Source of the DNA: Polychytrium aggregatum
Taxonomy: Eukaryota; Chytridiomycota; Chytridiomycetes; Polychytriales
NCBI RefSeq assembly: GCF_025602895.1
Contig: NW_026516355.1
Span: forward strand, 30,711-94,710
Length of the DNA stretch: 64,000 bases
Reading direction: 5' to 3'
The notes under the pieces are model-generated. The model had not been told where the DNA came from and did no database searches. It worked only from the letters and a program-made list of their open reading frames with translations. Each line of letters starts with the position of its first letter. Within the stretch, counting starts at the first letter, position 1. The translations under genes were made by a program, and so were the position numbers. Below are positions 47,363 through 58,968 of this stretch, piece by piece.

Positions 47363-48982
47363 CGACTCTGATTGTGCCGATGCACCGGTGTTGGTTTGGG
47401 CAACACAGTCTTGAATGCACCCCGTCGACTGCCTGTGGCGACAATCAACTGGCACCGAAGCCATGTTCCGTCTTGTTCCAGGCGCGGTGTGCTGTCCACA
47501 GGAACAGACGGTGCCAGAAGCCGGGGGCTCAGGGGGGGGATGCCGACACCCGCACCCGACAGCACGGAACCTTCGGAGCTTGCGAGCGGAGTTGGCGCGC
47601 GGCGCGTGCCCACAGCGGAATGCATGTGCGCAGCCCGGGAGCGCAGCCGGCGCGTCGTGCACTGTGTGGCACCAACACGTTTCCGGACAAGCCCGTGCGA
47701 CCGCCCCAGCCCCACACGGCGCCCCCGTAGACATGTGTCTCGCTGTGCCAGGCGCCGCATTGCTCATATGGCCCTGTGCGCCGACGGGCCGGGTCGGCTG
47801 ACCCGCGCGGGAACAAGGCGCGGCGGTCTCGTGAGCGACGCGTAGCGGGGTCACGGGCATGTACAAACAGCGGGTGTTGATGCTACTGCTGGTGTTGATG
47901 CTGCTGTTGGCGTTGATACTGCTGGTGTTGATACTACTGGCGTTGATACTGCTGGTGTTGATACTACTGGCGTTGATACTACTGGTGTTGATACTCCCCA
48001 GAGTATCAATCATCAGAGCAATGCTCGTCGCTGCTCTCCAATGCTGCGACTGTGGTCCCCACGTGTGCCATTTCCGTCTTGGCGGCACCGCCCTCGGCCC
48101 ATCCGAACGAGGGTCCTGCGGGTCGTCCGTGTGTTGCTGCGACCCCATGTCCTGTCCGAGCAATTGCCCGCGGCTGTTCCCATGATGCCATCCGCGCTGG
48201 TCGCCGCACCACCCGGCGATCCTGTCTCCATTGCCATTTTGCTCCCCCATTGCATTCCCTCCAATCGCTCCCCTCATCTGATCCCACCGAGCAACGTCGT
48301 TCTTCCAACGGCCGTTGCGCTCGCAGCCCCCCATCGGCTCCCCCATCGGTCCCCCTCCCGTTATTTCGCTCTGCGCAGCCGGTCGTCCCCGTGTCTTTCT
48401 GCTCTTGCCCGTCGCCTGCCTTGTTTGCCGGCTTTCTCGGTCCCACGGCCCGGCCGCCCGTAGCACTGCCCACTGCTCCTTGGCGGCCCTGGACCACCCT
48501 TGGCCACAAATCCGGGCTCGGGCGTGCTGTGGCGCGTTGTGCTCCCGTCTGTGCTCCCGCTCGGCCGTTGCAGATCGTCTTTGCCGTTTCCTCCGCGGCT
48601 GCTCTTAAGCCGCTCCTGATCTGCCGCCGCCTGTTCCGGACGCTGCCCGTCTCTGCCTCCTCGGCCCCACTGCCCGTCCCAGCCCTGCATCCACTTCTGA
48701 CCTCTTTTGTCTCGTCGCGTCGTTCTTCTGGCCGTCTTGTCCCGAGTTTGCGCCTGGGTGAATTCAATCTGCTTCGCCTCAGCACCAGAGCACAGCCGTC
48801 CAATTCCAGTCCGCCTCTTCCGGCCCTCGCCTGCCTGTCCCTCAAGCCCAACATTCTCGCATCTTCCCTGCCAAAGCCCTCATCGCCGGCCCCCGACAGT
48901 GCACGCCCTCATCTGCAAGCAAGCCGCCTCCCCGACTGTCAGCCATTTCTGTCTCCCACCAACCAACCCTCGACTGCCCACC
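47363..48982. other. Intergenic region with minisatellite
   Basis: It holds the minisatellite at 47872-47995. The rest is GC-rich with long open frames on both strands (for example minus-strand frames covering 47123-48854) whose translations are low-complexity and without domains. The last part is the promoter side of the arrestin-SH3 gene and is pyrimidine-rich. Confidence 0.45.
47872..47995 (+). repeat. 15-bp minisatellite with 30-bp higher-order period
   Basis: About eight units of GTTGATACTGCTGGT alternate with GTTGATACTACTGGC, giving a 30-bp super-repeat. It lies about 0.5 kb downstream of the RhoGEF stop. Confidence 0.9.
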
Positions 48983-51528
48983 ATGCAAGCCGTTGCGCCC
49001 TCTAGTCTCCTCGAGTCCTTGCGTCTGCGGCCCTCGCTGGCCATCTCGGTCCACATCAACCAGATCACATACCACCTTGGCACCGAGACAGCCAAAGATA
49101 CCGAGGCCGCCTATCTGGACATGTCCAAGCAAATCATATCCGGATCCGTGCAGCTCTCAAACACCTCCAACACCCCTGTGCTCTTCCACCATGCCAACAT
49201 TGTGTTGTCTGTCGGCATCGACTACCAGGAAGGCGTCAAGTCCGGAGCCGTTATTCCGCCCGATTCGTTCCAGGTAAGCATCGCTTTGACCAGGACACCG
49301 AGCGTTGGCGGGATGCGCCTGCCATGCGGCATTGCGAATCTGTTCATTTTTCGTCCCCATATGCCCTGCTCGGAATGGAGGGGGGGCTGGGCATTGCCCT
49401 GTCTGGCGCCTTCTCTCGGCACATGGGGCGCTCGGGTTGCCACCCCAGGTGCGCAAGCACGCCCCCCCGGCTGCCATCATTGCAGTTGGCTCATGTCGCA
49501 GGCACCTGCGTCCTGTTGGCATCACATTGACGCTTCCCATCATCGCCCCCGCCGCCGCCGCCGCCGCCGGCAGCTCCCGACCCGCGGATACCACCTCCAG
49601 ACGTTCTACACAATGGACATCCCCCTCATGACCGCCGAGGTCTATCCCGGCTCGCTGCTCCCCAGCGGCAACACCGACTTCCCGTTCGTGCTGTTTGTGC
49701 CCCGGACACTCGTTCCTTCGAGCCGCACTCACCCGTCTCTGAGCTACCGCCTGGTCGCCGCTCTCTATCACGGCGACACCCAGATTCCGCTCATGTCCGA
49801 CCACTCGTTTGCCCCCACGGCCGAATCGGAGCTGTCCAAGGTCTTTTCGTCCTCCGAGAACCAGCCTGACCTCTCGCAGATCATCCTCAAAGCGTATCCC
49901 ATTGAGCAGCAGCTGGATATGCAGTGGGAGGTTGCTCGGCATCATGTGGCGGAACGCTCGGACGAACTCATTTTGATCGCGCATTCGTTCGTCACCATTC
50001 GGTAAGCGGTAGCCCCTTGTCGATGGCGCGCACGCTCGCACGCTCCTCTCCTGTGGCGAATCTGCCAACTGACCCTCCCCGGACATCCCAACTACCATGC
50101 AGACACGTCTTTGGCGATGGTTGGGCCATCGGTACTTGCAACAGCAACATGCGCACCATCGGCACATTCCCTCTGAGAGTGCTCGGTCCCCGCAGCATCG
50201 TCGGACTGCACATCCCCAACACCGATAGCAAGAAGAGAACCGTGTCGCTGCAGTTCCAGAAGTTTATGAAGATTCCCAATGTCAAAACCTCGCCCAGCGT
50301 CTCCGCTTCGCAGGTCATCGTTGGCTCTCCCAGCACCATTAGCCGCCCCAGCACCGACAAACAACACACCTCGCTGTCCTCCGAGGCCACGAATCATCTG
50401 AAGGAGCTGGAGCTGCTCGAAGACCTCATGTATCTCCTGAAATCTCCGACATCGACTGCCACCCGCAGCTCGTGCGAGACCGACGACACCAGCACCTGTG
50501 ACCAGTTCAATCGGGAGGCGTACGCCGGTCTGAAGCGCTTCACGGCCAAGCGCGAGCATACTCCGCGGGCTGCTCATGAACTTCTGATCGATATCGGCGA
50601 CACCATCGCCCTCGAGTAAGCAAAGCGGCTCTGCACCCGCTATGACAGTTTGCTACATGCCGAGCGGTGTCTAGTTCCCGGCCAACTCGTCCGCTCACAT
50701 CTGTTCTCTTGTCGTCATTACAGGGAAACCTTTGGCGATGGATGGGCACGCGGCATCAACCTGGCCCTGGGCGACTCTGGAGATTTCCCGTAGGTGTCTC
50801 CGCCCTGCAGCTGCTACTCTCGGCACTGGCCCTTGCACACACTTTGCTGCTCGATGCGACATCCGCCTCTTCACCCACGCCGGATTCTGACCTTGGGCTC
50901 TCTTCCTCTGGATTGCCCCTCTTCTTGCATCAGTCTCAGATGCATTGGCCTGGAGCAGGTGAGCCATCTCAAGTGGAAGGCGCCCAAGGCCGCTGATGCC
51001 CCCCGGTCCTCAAGCGATCTCCCCCGGGAGCACAGCGCTCGAGAAGGCACATCGCCCCCGACTCGCAGACGCAGTCTCGCTGTCAAGAAGCTCGCCCCCA
51101 TCAACACCAGCGTCGTCCGGATGGAGTCTGTCAAGTCCAGCGCCGGCAGGCTTGATTCGGCCACAGCCGAGTCTCCTCGTACCGAGCTCCCCAAGGCCGA
51201 GGTCGTCAAGCTGGATCCAGTCCGAATGGAGCCCGCCCGCTCGCAGCCTGCAACCTCGACCTACAAATACACTCCGCTCCAGACACCGACACCGCCCCAG
51301 CGACGATACACCACGACCAAGCCGCCGCCGTTCCTCTCGGTCGTCACCACCCAGCCGCTGCCGCCCAAGATCGATACCATTTACCGGGGCTCGCTCGATG
51401 TCGACAGATCCAAGCCCCTTAGCAGCCCAACAACCCAAGTGCCCGTCTCGGCCGGCCCCACCAGCCGAAATCCGTTCAATTTCCTGAGCCGATCCAACTC
51501 AACCAGCTCCAAACGGAGCCGTCGGTGA
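48983..51528 (+). CDS. Arrestin-like domain fused to two SH3 domains
   Basis: Five exons fit in phase, 621 aa: 48983-49273, 49601-50001, 50103-50615, 50723-50788, 50934-51528. Residues 15-205 read as an arrestin-type beta sandwich (QIISGSVQLSNTSNTPVLFHH, then YPGSLLPSGNTDFPFVLFVP and SYRLVAALYHGD). Two SH3 domains follow. The first (about 205-265) has ERSDELILIAHSF and FGDGWAIGTCNSN...GTFPLRVL; the second (about 365-425) has HELLIDIGDTIALEE and FGDGWARGINLALGDSGDFPL. The conserved DGWAxG...GxFPL core of each is created across an intron, and the two introns interrupt the domains at the same place. The tail is a basic, Ser/Pro-rich region. A cargo-adaptor role linking membrane proteins to Pro-rich partners is inferred. 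Confidence 0.78.
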
Positions 51529-52651
51529 AGCACATGCCGCCGATATCCACGGCTTTCTCCAGAGGGCCTGATTCTTCCCTTCCTTCTTTTCGCTCCCTCA
51601 TCTAACGTCTGTCGTCCCCACTCCTTGATTACCAGTTTACCCAGCTCTCTCTCCTGTCCGAATTATGTCGTTGATTCCCTCGCCCCCTTCCTCCTTCTGC
51701 TTACTTACCAGCGCTATCTCGACTCGCGTGCCAGATACTCTGCGTCCGCCTGCTATTTTTGTGTATATTTGATATTCCAAACCATTCTAATTTATTGGGC
51801 CCCCCCCATCTCATCTCAGTCGGCTGGCAAGGGGCAAGCGTGACTAAGCTGTATCCTGCTTCGTGCCTCCCCTGTGTATGTTCAGCAACCGTCACCCAGA
51901 GGAAGAAAATATCAAATGGGATAGCCCTGCTTTATTTCCGTGTTGCAGTAGCATTCTGGGAGCGATCTCCTGGGTCAGGAACCGGGTGAGGGCTGTGGCA
52001 AGGCAAGGGGAAGACCGGGCAAGACAAGACAAGAGCACAGGGTGCTGAGTTTGCATCCTGCCTGTCCCATATCTGTCCCGCGTGAAACTACCGGGGGCTC
52101 GCCTGGACACATTCATTGATTCGTCAAAAGTGTTTCCGCCGCGTTGAAGCCCGCTAGCCCGACCGGGGGACATTGATCAGCGACTTCACTCGATCACGGA
52201 CGCATCAGCCGGCCAAAATGGAAAGCGTTTGGACGATGATTGGAGGGGAGAGATGATGCAGCGAGAGGGGGGGGGATTGAGTGGCCCGACCAAGGCAGGC
52301 GCTGAGGGAGAGTCGTAGTGACAGCAGGCCAGGATTGTTCTGGGAAAGAAGTCGACTGCGTTGTGGTAACGGCGAGAGCAAGGACTCCGGCTTTGTTCTT
52401 GTTGCGAAATTCTTGCGATTCAGTTCGCCTGCTCGTCGACAGCAGCCCGGTAGCAGTTCTCCATCCATTCATCGGTTCTCTATTCATCCGCCCATCCGAA
52501 CGACGGCCAGACTTTCGCGCTTGTATCGACTCCCCTCTCGCCACCGGAAGTGCATTCACCATCGAAGCCGTCTATTTGCAAATACGGAATCATCGCCCTC
52601 TGGATATTTGAGAGCCTCACCACGGCCGCGAACCATCTGCTTCAAAGGCAT
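51529..52651. other. Intergenic region
   Basis: This is the 3' side of the arrestin-SH3 gene and the 5' side of the TTLL gene. It has a pyrimidine-rich stretch at 51600-51720 and a run of nine G at 52267. No supported gene. Confidence 0.4.
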
Positions 52652-55600
52652 GGATACGAAAGGTAGTCCCCATCCCTGTCGCGATTGTTTGTCGATTCAC
52701 TTCCCGGTGCGTGGCTGGGCCTACAGACACTGGCTCAGCATCGGTTTCCGGCCTTGAGAGCAAGGCGCTGACGTCTACTGACGGTCTTGTTTTCCGGTTT
52801 ATGGCTGCAACGTCCGTTTCTTGGCCCAGATTCTGTCGGCGAGCGCCAGGATCGCACGGACGACGGCGACGAGCCTCGTCAAGGGCCTCAGCATTGCAAG
52901 GATCGCTCTGACAAGCCCTCGCTGCGGGCCCAGACACCGTATATATCAAACTCTGTGTCGGCGCTTGCCGAAGGATCTGTCGCCCACCACCACCACCACC
53001 ACAAGCACATATCATCGTTCTCTGTCGACGCGATCGACTGTGTGTCCTTTGGCGGCCAGCGACAGTCGCCCACGAACCCTGCCCTGAGCAGCGACGACCA
53101 AGCTGGCTCAACGCCCCTGCTTGCGGGTGCCCAGAAGAAGCGGCGTCCCAAAAAGCAAATCAGCCCTTCATTGACCATCAGCACGATCTTTTGCAAGTAC
53201 GACATTGTGCGGAACTGTGCGCTCAAGTTTGGGTTCCGAATCGTCGATGACACACCCGAGGCGGACCGCTGGAGCGTCTGCTGGATCGACACCGGCGTCT
53301 CGGTCGAGCGGGTTCTGAGCATGTAAGCCTGGAGAGAGCAAAAGTTGGAGGGGAAGTGCACGATCCAGCGTCGAGTCGAGCGTGCTGCTGTGGGAACCGA
53401 AGCCGGAACCAGAACCGGACCCAGACCCAGGGCCGCTGTGAGTACTCGGAGTGTGAATGGAACCCAAACGGAATCTGAACCTCAACGGCACTGTCTCGCC
53501 AGGGAGCCATACCAAAAGATCAATCACTTTCCCGGCATGCACGAGATCTGTCGAAAGGACCACCTGGCCCGCAATCTCAATCGCATGTCGAGGATCTTTC
53601 CGAAAAAGTACAACTTTTTCCCAAAGACATTCATCCTGCCGCTCGAGTGGGCCGATTTCAAGCTGGCTCACAAGGCCCGTCGCCGAAAGGGTGTCTGGAT
53701 CGCCAAGCCCGACCACGGCTGCCAGGGCAAGGGGATCTTCCTGTTCAACAGCCCCAAGGAGATCTCCAGCGTCATGGGCAGCCAGCACGTTGTTCAAGGA
53801 CACAACAACATCATCGTGCAGGCCTATCTCAACCGACCCTATCTTATGGACGGCTTCAAGTTTGACTTGCGGGTCTATGCCCTCGTCACCTCGGCCGATC
53901 CGCTGCGGGTGTTCATGTTCAAGGATGGCCTGGCCAGGTTTGCGACCGAAAAGTACGTCCCGCCACGACAGGACAACCTGGCCGATGTCTGCATGCATCT
54001 CACCAACTACGCCATCAACAAACACTCGGACAAGTTCCAGAGGACCGAGGACCGGGACAAGGGCAGCAAACGCAGCGCCCGGGCTGTTCTGGAGCGGATC
54101 GCCCAGAGCCGAGGCGTCCCCGTCGATCTGCTCTGGAAACGCATCGGCGACGTTGTCATCAAGACCATCCTGACGGTCCAGCCGCAGCTGAGCCGATCTC
54201 TCCGTGCCTGCTTTCCGAAAAAGACCAGGGACAGTTTCCAGGCGAGCGCCTCGGATATGGGAAGCCAGTGCTTTGAGATCCTTGGGTTCGATATCCTGCT
54301 GGATCGGCAGCTCAAGGCCTGGCTGCTTGAGGTGAACCACTCGCCCAGCTTCACCTGCGACAGCCCCCTGGATGCCGAGATCAAGGAGGGCGTCATCCTT
54401 GGGGCCTTCAAGCTACTGAATCTTAATGCAGAGGTCGAGCGCAAGTTCCACCGGGAGCAGAAGGAGCGGCAAAAGGAGCGGCTGCTGGGGGCCACCGTAT
54501 CGGCTGTCCCGGGAGAGAAGACTCGGTCTGCCGGTCTGCAAGGGTCAGCGACAGCGGTATCAGCGGGTTTGACCGAAAGCCAGGCGGCCATGTCGCTGGA
54601 GGAGCTGGCAAGGACCAAGCCATCGGTGGCAGAAGAGGACACAGAGACTGGTCTCGTCGATACCCCAGAAGGCACACGTAAGTGACTCTGCTGTCTGGAG
54701 GGTTTCGCACAAACAACAAAGCAGTGATGTCGACAGAGCGCATCGTTCGCCTGTCGTGGTTCAAAAGTGACGACCATCGATTGCCACTGACGAGCTCAAT
54801 GATTGTGTTGCTCGTGCAGAAACGAGGGTATCCTCCCCCGGATCCCGCTCCTCTTCTCCCAGCAGCGCATCCGGATCGATACGCTCCCATTCCGACAGCA
54901 GCACTCTTTCGGATGCCGCCAAGGAGCTCCTCGAGTCGTATTACCGGATGTACCCGTCGCATTTGCTGGATCGGCTAAGCGACTACGAAGACCAGAACCT
55001 GGGCGACTACTGGCGCATCTTTCCACCGACCGATGTGACCAAACTGACCCAGTATCTCCAGTGCGTTGCCGAGGCCGCCAACCTGTTTGCCGAGACCAAC
55101 TCGACAAAGGTGCGCCGAGAGTATCTCCTCAAGAAGCGCGAGAAGGAGGAGGAAATCAATCGCAAGCACCAGGAGTGGAAGGCCCGGCAGATGCAGCAGA
55201 GTCTCAACGTGAGCGCCCAAGAGCAGCGTAGGTCAAACCTGTATCGATCAAAGTCGCTGAGCAACATCACGAATCGCAAACTCACCGGCATGGACGGCGC
55301 AACCCGGGTCATGTCGCTGCCAAAGCCGTACCGCGAGCTCGGCCACTTCACATCCAAACTGGCTCGGGATGACGACGCCCGAGAGGCATACAGCGACGCG
55401 AGGAGCGAGACCTTCTTGAAGGTCTTTCGGTCCTTACATCTCAACGATGCCATGGTGGCCGAAGACGACGACCCAGGTCCTTCGTCGTATTACCCACCAG
55501 GGCTCAGGCGGCAGCCGTCGGCAAGGAGCGCAAGTACCATAAAGCTTAACATCGAGTCCATCAACGACCGCTTCGGGCTGTCGATCACCAAGCCCGCCGA

Positions 55601-56030
55601 GTACTTTGTCTCTCGAAATCCGAGCAAGATCCGTGGGCCCAATCCACCCCCGCCGGACCCTCCCGGGCTACTCAGATCCGAGCCAAACCTGCTGGATCCT
55701 CGAAGCCGGCTCGTCTCAGAAAGAGAGATTTTTGAATTTCGGACGCGAAACGCCAGGTTTGCAAAGTACCGGTCGAACGGCGTCCTGCTGGGGAAGAAGA
55801 TCGTCGCTCCAACATCCCCGCACCAGCTCACCAAACTACTCTGCGAGAAGCGGACGCGCCCGCCCACATTCGTCGACATCTGTGCGAGCATCGCCATTGA
55901 TACTCCTCTCCATCCCCGCCCAAGCTCTCACTCTGCAAAGGCATCGGCGAGCCGAAAGAGGCCCACGAGCAGCGGCTCCGAGGGAGCTGGTTCAGCGGCG
56001 TCACCGCCAGCCGGGATGCCGTCGCGGTAA
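52652..56030 (+). CDS. Tubulin-tyrosine-ligase-like polyglutamylase (TTLL6/13 type)
   Basis: ATP-grasp ligase that adds glutamate side chains to tubulin tails, chiefly on axonemal microtubules. Four exons fit in phase, 963 aa: 52652-52664, 52830-53322, 53503-54677, 54820-56030. The 13-nt first exon (MDTK) is the least certain; exon 2 has no internal Met, so an upstream start is required. Core blocks are MEPYQKINHFPGMHEICRKD at the exon 2/3 join, LARNLNRM, WIAKPDHGCQGKGIFLF (nucleotide binding), DLRVYALVTSADPLRV, MHLTNYAINKHSDKF and WLLEVNHSPSF (metal-binding Glu/Asn). A charged tubulin-binding extension follows (KVRREYLLKKREKEEEINRK). Exon 2 contains HHHHHHKH from a natural CAC run. The gene fits an organism with flagellated zoospores. 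Confidence 0.9.
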
Positions 56031-56570
56031 CCTTGAGAGAGCCTCGGTGCGGCCGCCAGAGGCACGAAGCAGTGAACCGGAGGTGCAGCTGCCCGATGGC
56101 ACGATCGAAGAAGAGCTTCACTGCGCCCATGAGCCAATGCAACCAGCTCCGTGAATATATTATCTGGCTATCTTTATTTTTGATTCGGTTTTGTGTGTTG
56201 GTTGCAGGAATGGACTGCATCCGTGGCTTTGCCAGACAATCGCAGTTCTGCTGCAGAGGATCAGCACCGTCCGGCTCAAGTGGCCGCCATGTCTGTGCAC
56301 ATGGTGGCCACTGAAAGACTCTTGCTTCTCGGGCGGCGAGATGAAGGTCAAGAGTATGCACGTGTGGTTGTGTCGTTGAGTAATATGCGCGATGTGAGAC
56401 TGGGGCAGCTTCAAAGGAGGTTGTGAGTGGGGCGCGCATCGAGAGCGCTTGGTTTTGAACAAAAATTTGCTGGGCCAGCGGCGGCAGCGTGCGCTCAAGG
56501 CTCTGTCGGAGAGCCTCCTGGGCGATGGTTGGATTGAGATGTCTTGCTGCAGCCGCAAAGTGAGCGCGAA
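56031..56570. other. Convergent intergenic region
   Basis: The 3' ends of the TTLL gene (+) and of the disordered protein gene (-) face each other here. No gene or repeat is recognised. Confidence 0.4.
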
Positions 56571-58376
56571 CTACTGAGTTCTTGGGGGCAGACGGGTAGC
56601 AGGTGCCTGGCCACGGCGATCGGTGTCTTGGAAGCTACTCTCAGATATACTGTGGCCGTGGCCGTGGCCGTGCATTCTCGGGACGGATGCCCCAGCGTAT
56701 TGAGCCGACGGTATACCTGCAGGCAGCTCGCCGCGCTTGAATGGATACCCGTATCCCCTGAGCTCTTCGATGGGCGACTCTTCCGAGTATCTCGATCGCC
56801 ATTCTGATCGTGAGGGCGGCAAAGCATTGTGCAGGGGCGATCCTACCGACGATGCACTGAGAGACCGCGGGAACTCAGTCGAGTCACGAAGCTCGCCCCA
56901 GCTGGTCTCTGGAATGTGCTCTCGGCTCTTTTCGAAGAATGGGCGGTGGATGCTTCCGTGTGGCTTGTCAGGAGCAGCATTTCGATCCACCAGGATCTTG
57001 GAAGGCCGAGTATCGTGTGCATAGGCCGCGATGGTCTCGGCACTGGTGTTTCCGCTCGGGGCGTTCTGGACCGGCTGCTCAGGAAGCGCAGCCGTCTGGG
57101 ACTTGAGCATATGATTCTCTTCGACAAGCTGGCTGATGGTCTTATCCTTCTCGGAAACAACGATCTGCAGCGCATGGTTGCTGTCCGAGGCTTGGTACAG
57201 CTGTCTCCGGCATTGGGTCAGCTCGGACCGAAGCTTGGCCAACTCGTCGGCGAGCTCCGAGCACGCACTCTCTTGTGCGTGCAGCTTCTCATCCTTCGCG
57301 CGCATCCGACTCCGGATCGAGGCAAACAGAGTCTCCAATAGATCGTCGTCTTGGTCGCTCGCTCCGTGTTGTGACAGATCGATGCTGCTGCCGCGCTGTT
57401 TCGGGGCTACGACCGATTCCGAAGCCTTGAGGGGCTGGTGGCTCATGCCGAACGAGAATATGTTTTTGGTGTGCTCTGGCGGCCCTGCAAAGCCTTCACA
57501 TTGCGGCTGGGATCCAGCATCGGAGAGGCTCTGCGATCCCGGCTGGAGGCCAATCTCGGTCGTCGATGCGTCGGCTGGGGTCGACTCGGACACGTCCGTC
57601 GAAATCCTGCTCTCTGACGACATGGGGGCTTGCGATCTGCTCCCGGCATCGACGGAGATATCGTGGTGTGTCCACCGTCGCTCGGTTGGGCCAGACCTCA
57701 TGCCGCGGAACAGCTCGTAGTAACTGCTCAAGAGGGCACTGGCGTGAGTAAGATTTTGGAGTGTCGACAGGCGTGCTTCGGCTGCCAGGGTTGGGGTCAG
57801 CGATCGGCTGCTGGTTCTTCTTGGAGATGCAGCAGCAGCAGCGGCGGCGGCCACCAAGCTCTGCTTCGCAGCACTGCTTCGGGTAGATCGGGACGAAAGA
57901 GCAGCAGCATCCTTCTGTCCGGATGGTAGCGGATGCGCTGGTTGAGAAGGCTGCCGCAGACGAGACGAGCGGCGAGGGGCGGTCGCTGCCTGATGCTCCG
58001 ACGAGTCGTTTTGAATGCTCGAGGGCTCCAAAGTCAGCGGCAGCGGCAGCGGCAACGGCAACGGCAACGGCAGCGGCAACGGCGACGATACACGGCGCTT
58101 CTTGGGAGCCGGCTCGGGACTGTAGGCGGTATCGGCGCGGCCGGCACCCGGCTTTCTGGACGATGACGGGCGTTTGCTGGTGGGAGACGGAGTCAGCGAC
58201 GGAGGCAGCCGCGTGCCCGAGTCGAGAGCCGACGATGCACGCGCGATCGGTTCGTCTGTATATCCGCCTGCAGAAGTCTCCGAAATGGTCGAAAGCGGGG
58301 ATGCGGGATCGAGCGTAGTAGCATCGGTTGGGTCCGGCGGGACGAGGGGCGTATGCGGGCTCTGCCTTTGGTTCAT
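56571..58376 (-). CDS. Disordered protein with short coiled coil, unknown function
   Basis: A single open frame from the ATG at 58376 gives 601 aa; the frame extends further upstream but that part looks non-coding. The first 300 residues are Ser/Pro/Ala-rich and basic, with a Leu-Pro dipeptide repeat (about eight LP) after a KKRR nuclear-localisation-like cluster and an eight-Ala run. A helical stretch near 355-430 (ELADELAKLRSELTQCRRQL, then SEKDKTISQLVEENHML) predicts a coiled coil. The C-terminus has HGHGHGH. I recognise no family. A nuclear or scaffold role is only a guess. The open frame is long and has no antisense competitor with domains. Confidence 0.55.
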   Translation of the reverse strand: MNQRQSPHTPLVPPDPTDATTLDPASPLSTISETSAGGYTDEPIARASSALDSGTRLPPSLTPSPTSKRPSSSRKPGAGRADTAYSPEPAPKKRRVSSPLPLPLPLPLPLPLPLTLEPSSIQNDSSEHQAATAPRRSSRLRQPSQPAHPLPSGQKDAAALSSRSTRSSAAKQSLVAAAAAAAASPRRTSSRSLTPTLAAEARLSTLQNLTHASALLSSYYELFRGMRSGPTERRWTHHDISVDAGSRSQAPMSSESRISTDVSESTPADASTTEIGLQPGSQSLSDAGSQPQCEGFAGPPEHTKNIFSFGMSHQPLKASESVVAPKQRGSSIDLSQHGASDQDDDLLETLFASIRSRMRAKDEKLHAQESACSELADELAKLRSELTQCRRQLYQASDSNHALQIVVSEKDKTISQLVEENHMLKSQTAALPEQPVQNAPSGNTSAETIAAYAHDTRPSKILVDRNAAPDKPHGSIHRPFFEKSREHIPETSWGELRDSTEFPRSLSASSVGSPLHNALPPSRSEWRSRYSEESPIEELRGYGYPFKRGELPAGIPSAQYAGASVPRMHGHGHGHSISESSFQDTDRRGQAPATRLPPRTQ

Positions 58377-58578
58377 TGCCGAGGGCACCAAAAGAGAGCA
58401 GAGAGAGCGAGAGAGAGAGAGAAGAGTGGGAAAATGTGGTGAGCCCAGGCCACCGATCAGCCAGATGCTGACTCTTCCCGCTATCCGCACAGCCAGAGCA
58501 AAAAAATAAAGGAAAGGGGGCGAGTCCGGATGGTCTTCCTCTGGGGGGGGGGCAGCCGATCTGCGTCGGGATCGAGAC

Positions 58579-58968
58579 TCAGGGAGGCGAACGCAGACAG
58601 GGAAGAGGCATGTGGACTGCATGGTGACGATGCCCGTGTTGCACCGCAGCCCCGATGGCTACCTCCAAGATCGAGGCGAGCTGCTCCAGAGTATCGCCGT
58701 GCGGACAGATACCCTTGGTGCGAGCAAAGACCTTCTCGAGGATCTTGGTTTGTTGAGGCGTTCGGTAGTGGTTGGCCGGGCTGCTCTCATAGAAGGTGCT
58801 CGGCTGCTGATCCGAAGCGGCCGCGGCAGCAGCAGCAGCAGTAGCGACGCTGGAGGTGGCAGCAGGACGTCTGGCCGTGCGGGTAGCGGCCTTTGTCGAT
58901 TTGTGGGAGATCCTGCCGGCGCTTGGGTGGGCGGATCTTTCAGAGGCTCGACGGGTTTTCTTGGCCAT
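58579..58968 (-). CDS. Homeodomain-like fragment (3' structure unresolved)
   Basis: From the ATG at 58968 the frame gives a basic, Ala/Ser-rich N-terminus with a KKTRR cluster, then YRTPQQTKILEKVFARTKG and PHGDTLEQLASILE. This matches the spacing of homeodomain helices 1 and 2 (T..Q...LE..F......P....LEQLA..L). The recognition helix (WFQNRR type) is not in this frame. A possible donor follows SILE (GAG/GTAGCC at 58670), so the third helix may be on another exon, but none was found before the next gene. Without splicing the frame ends at 58579 (129 aa). It may be a real homeobox gene with a mis-read end, or a degenerate one. Confidence 0.4.
   Translation of the reverse strand: MAKKTRRASERSAHPSAGRISHKSTKAATRTARRPAATSSVATAAAAAAAASDQQPSTFYESSPANHYRTPQQTKILEKVFARTKGICPHGDTLEQLASILEVAIGAAVQHGHRHHAVHMPLPCLRSPP

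Noticed and set aside
47123-48854. Minus-strand open frames with NTSSIN-type repeats
   Set aside because: The repeats are translations of the 15-bp minisatellite and the remainder has no domain; no consistent gene model.
52983-53010. Six-histidine stretch resembling a cloning tag
   Set aside because: It lies inside a natural exon, is encoded by a CAC trinucleotide run, and has no vector sequence around it.
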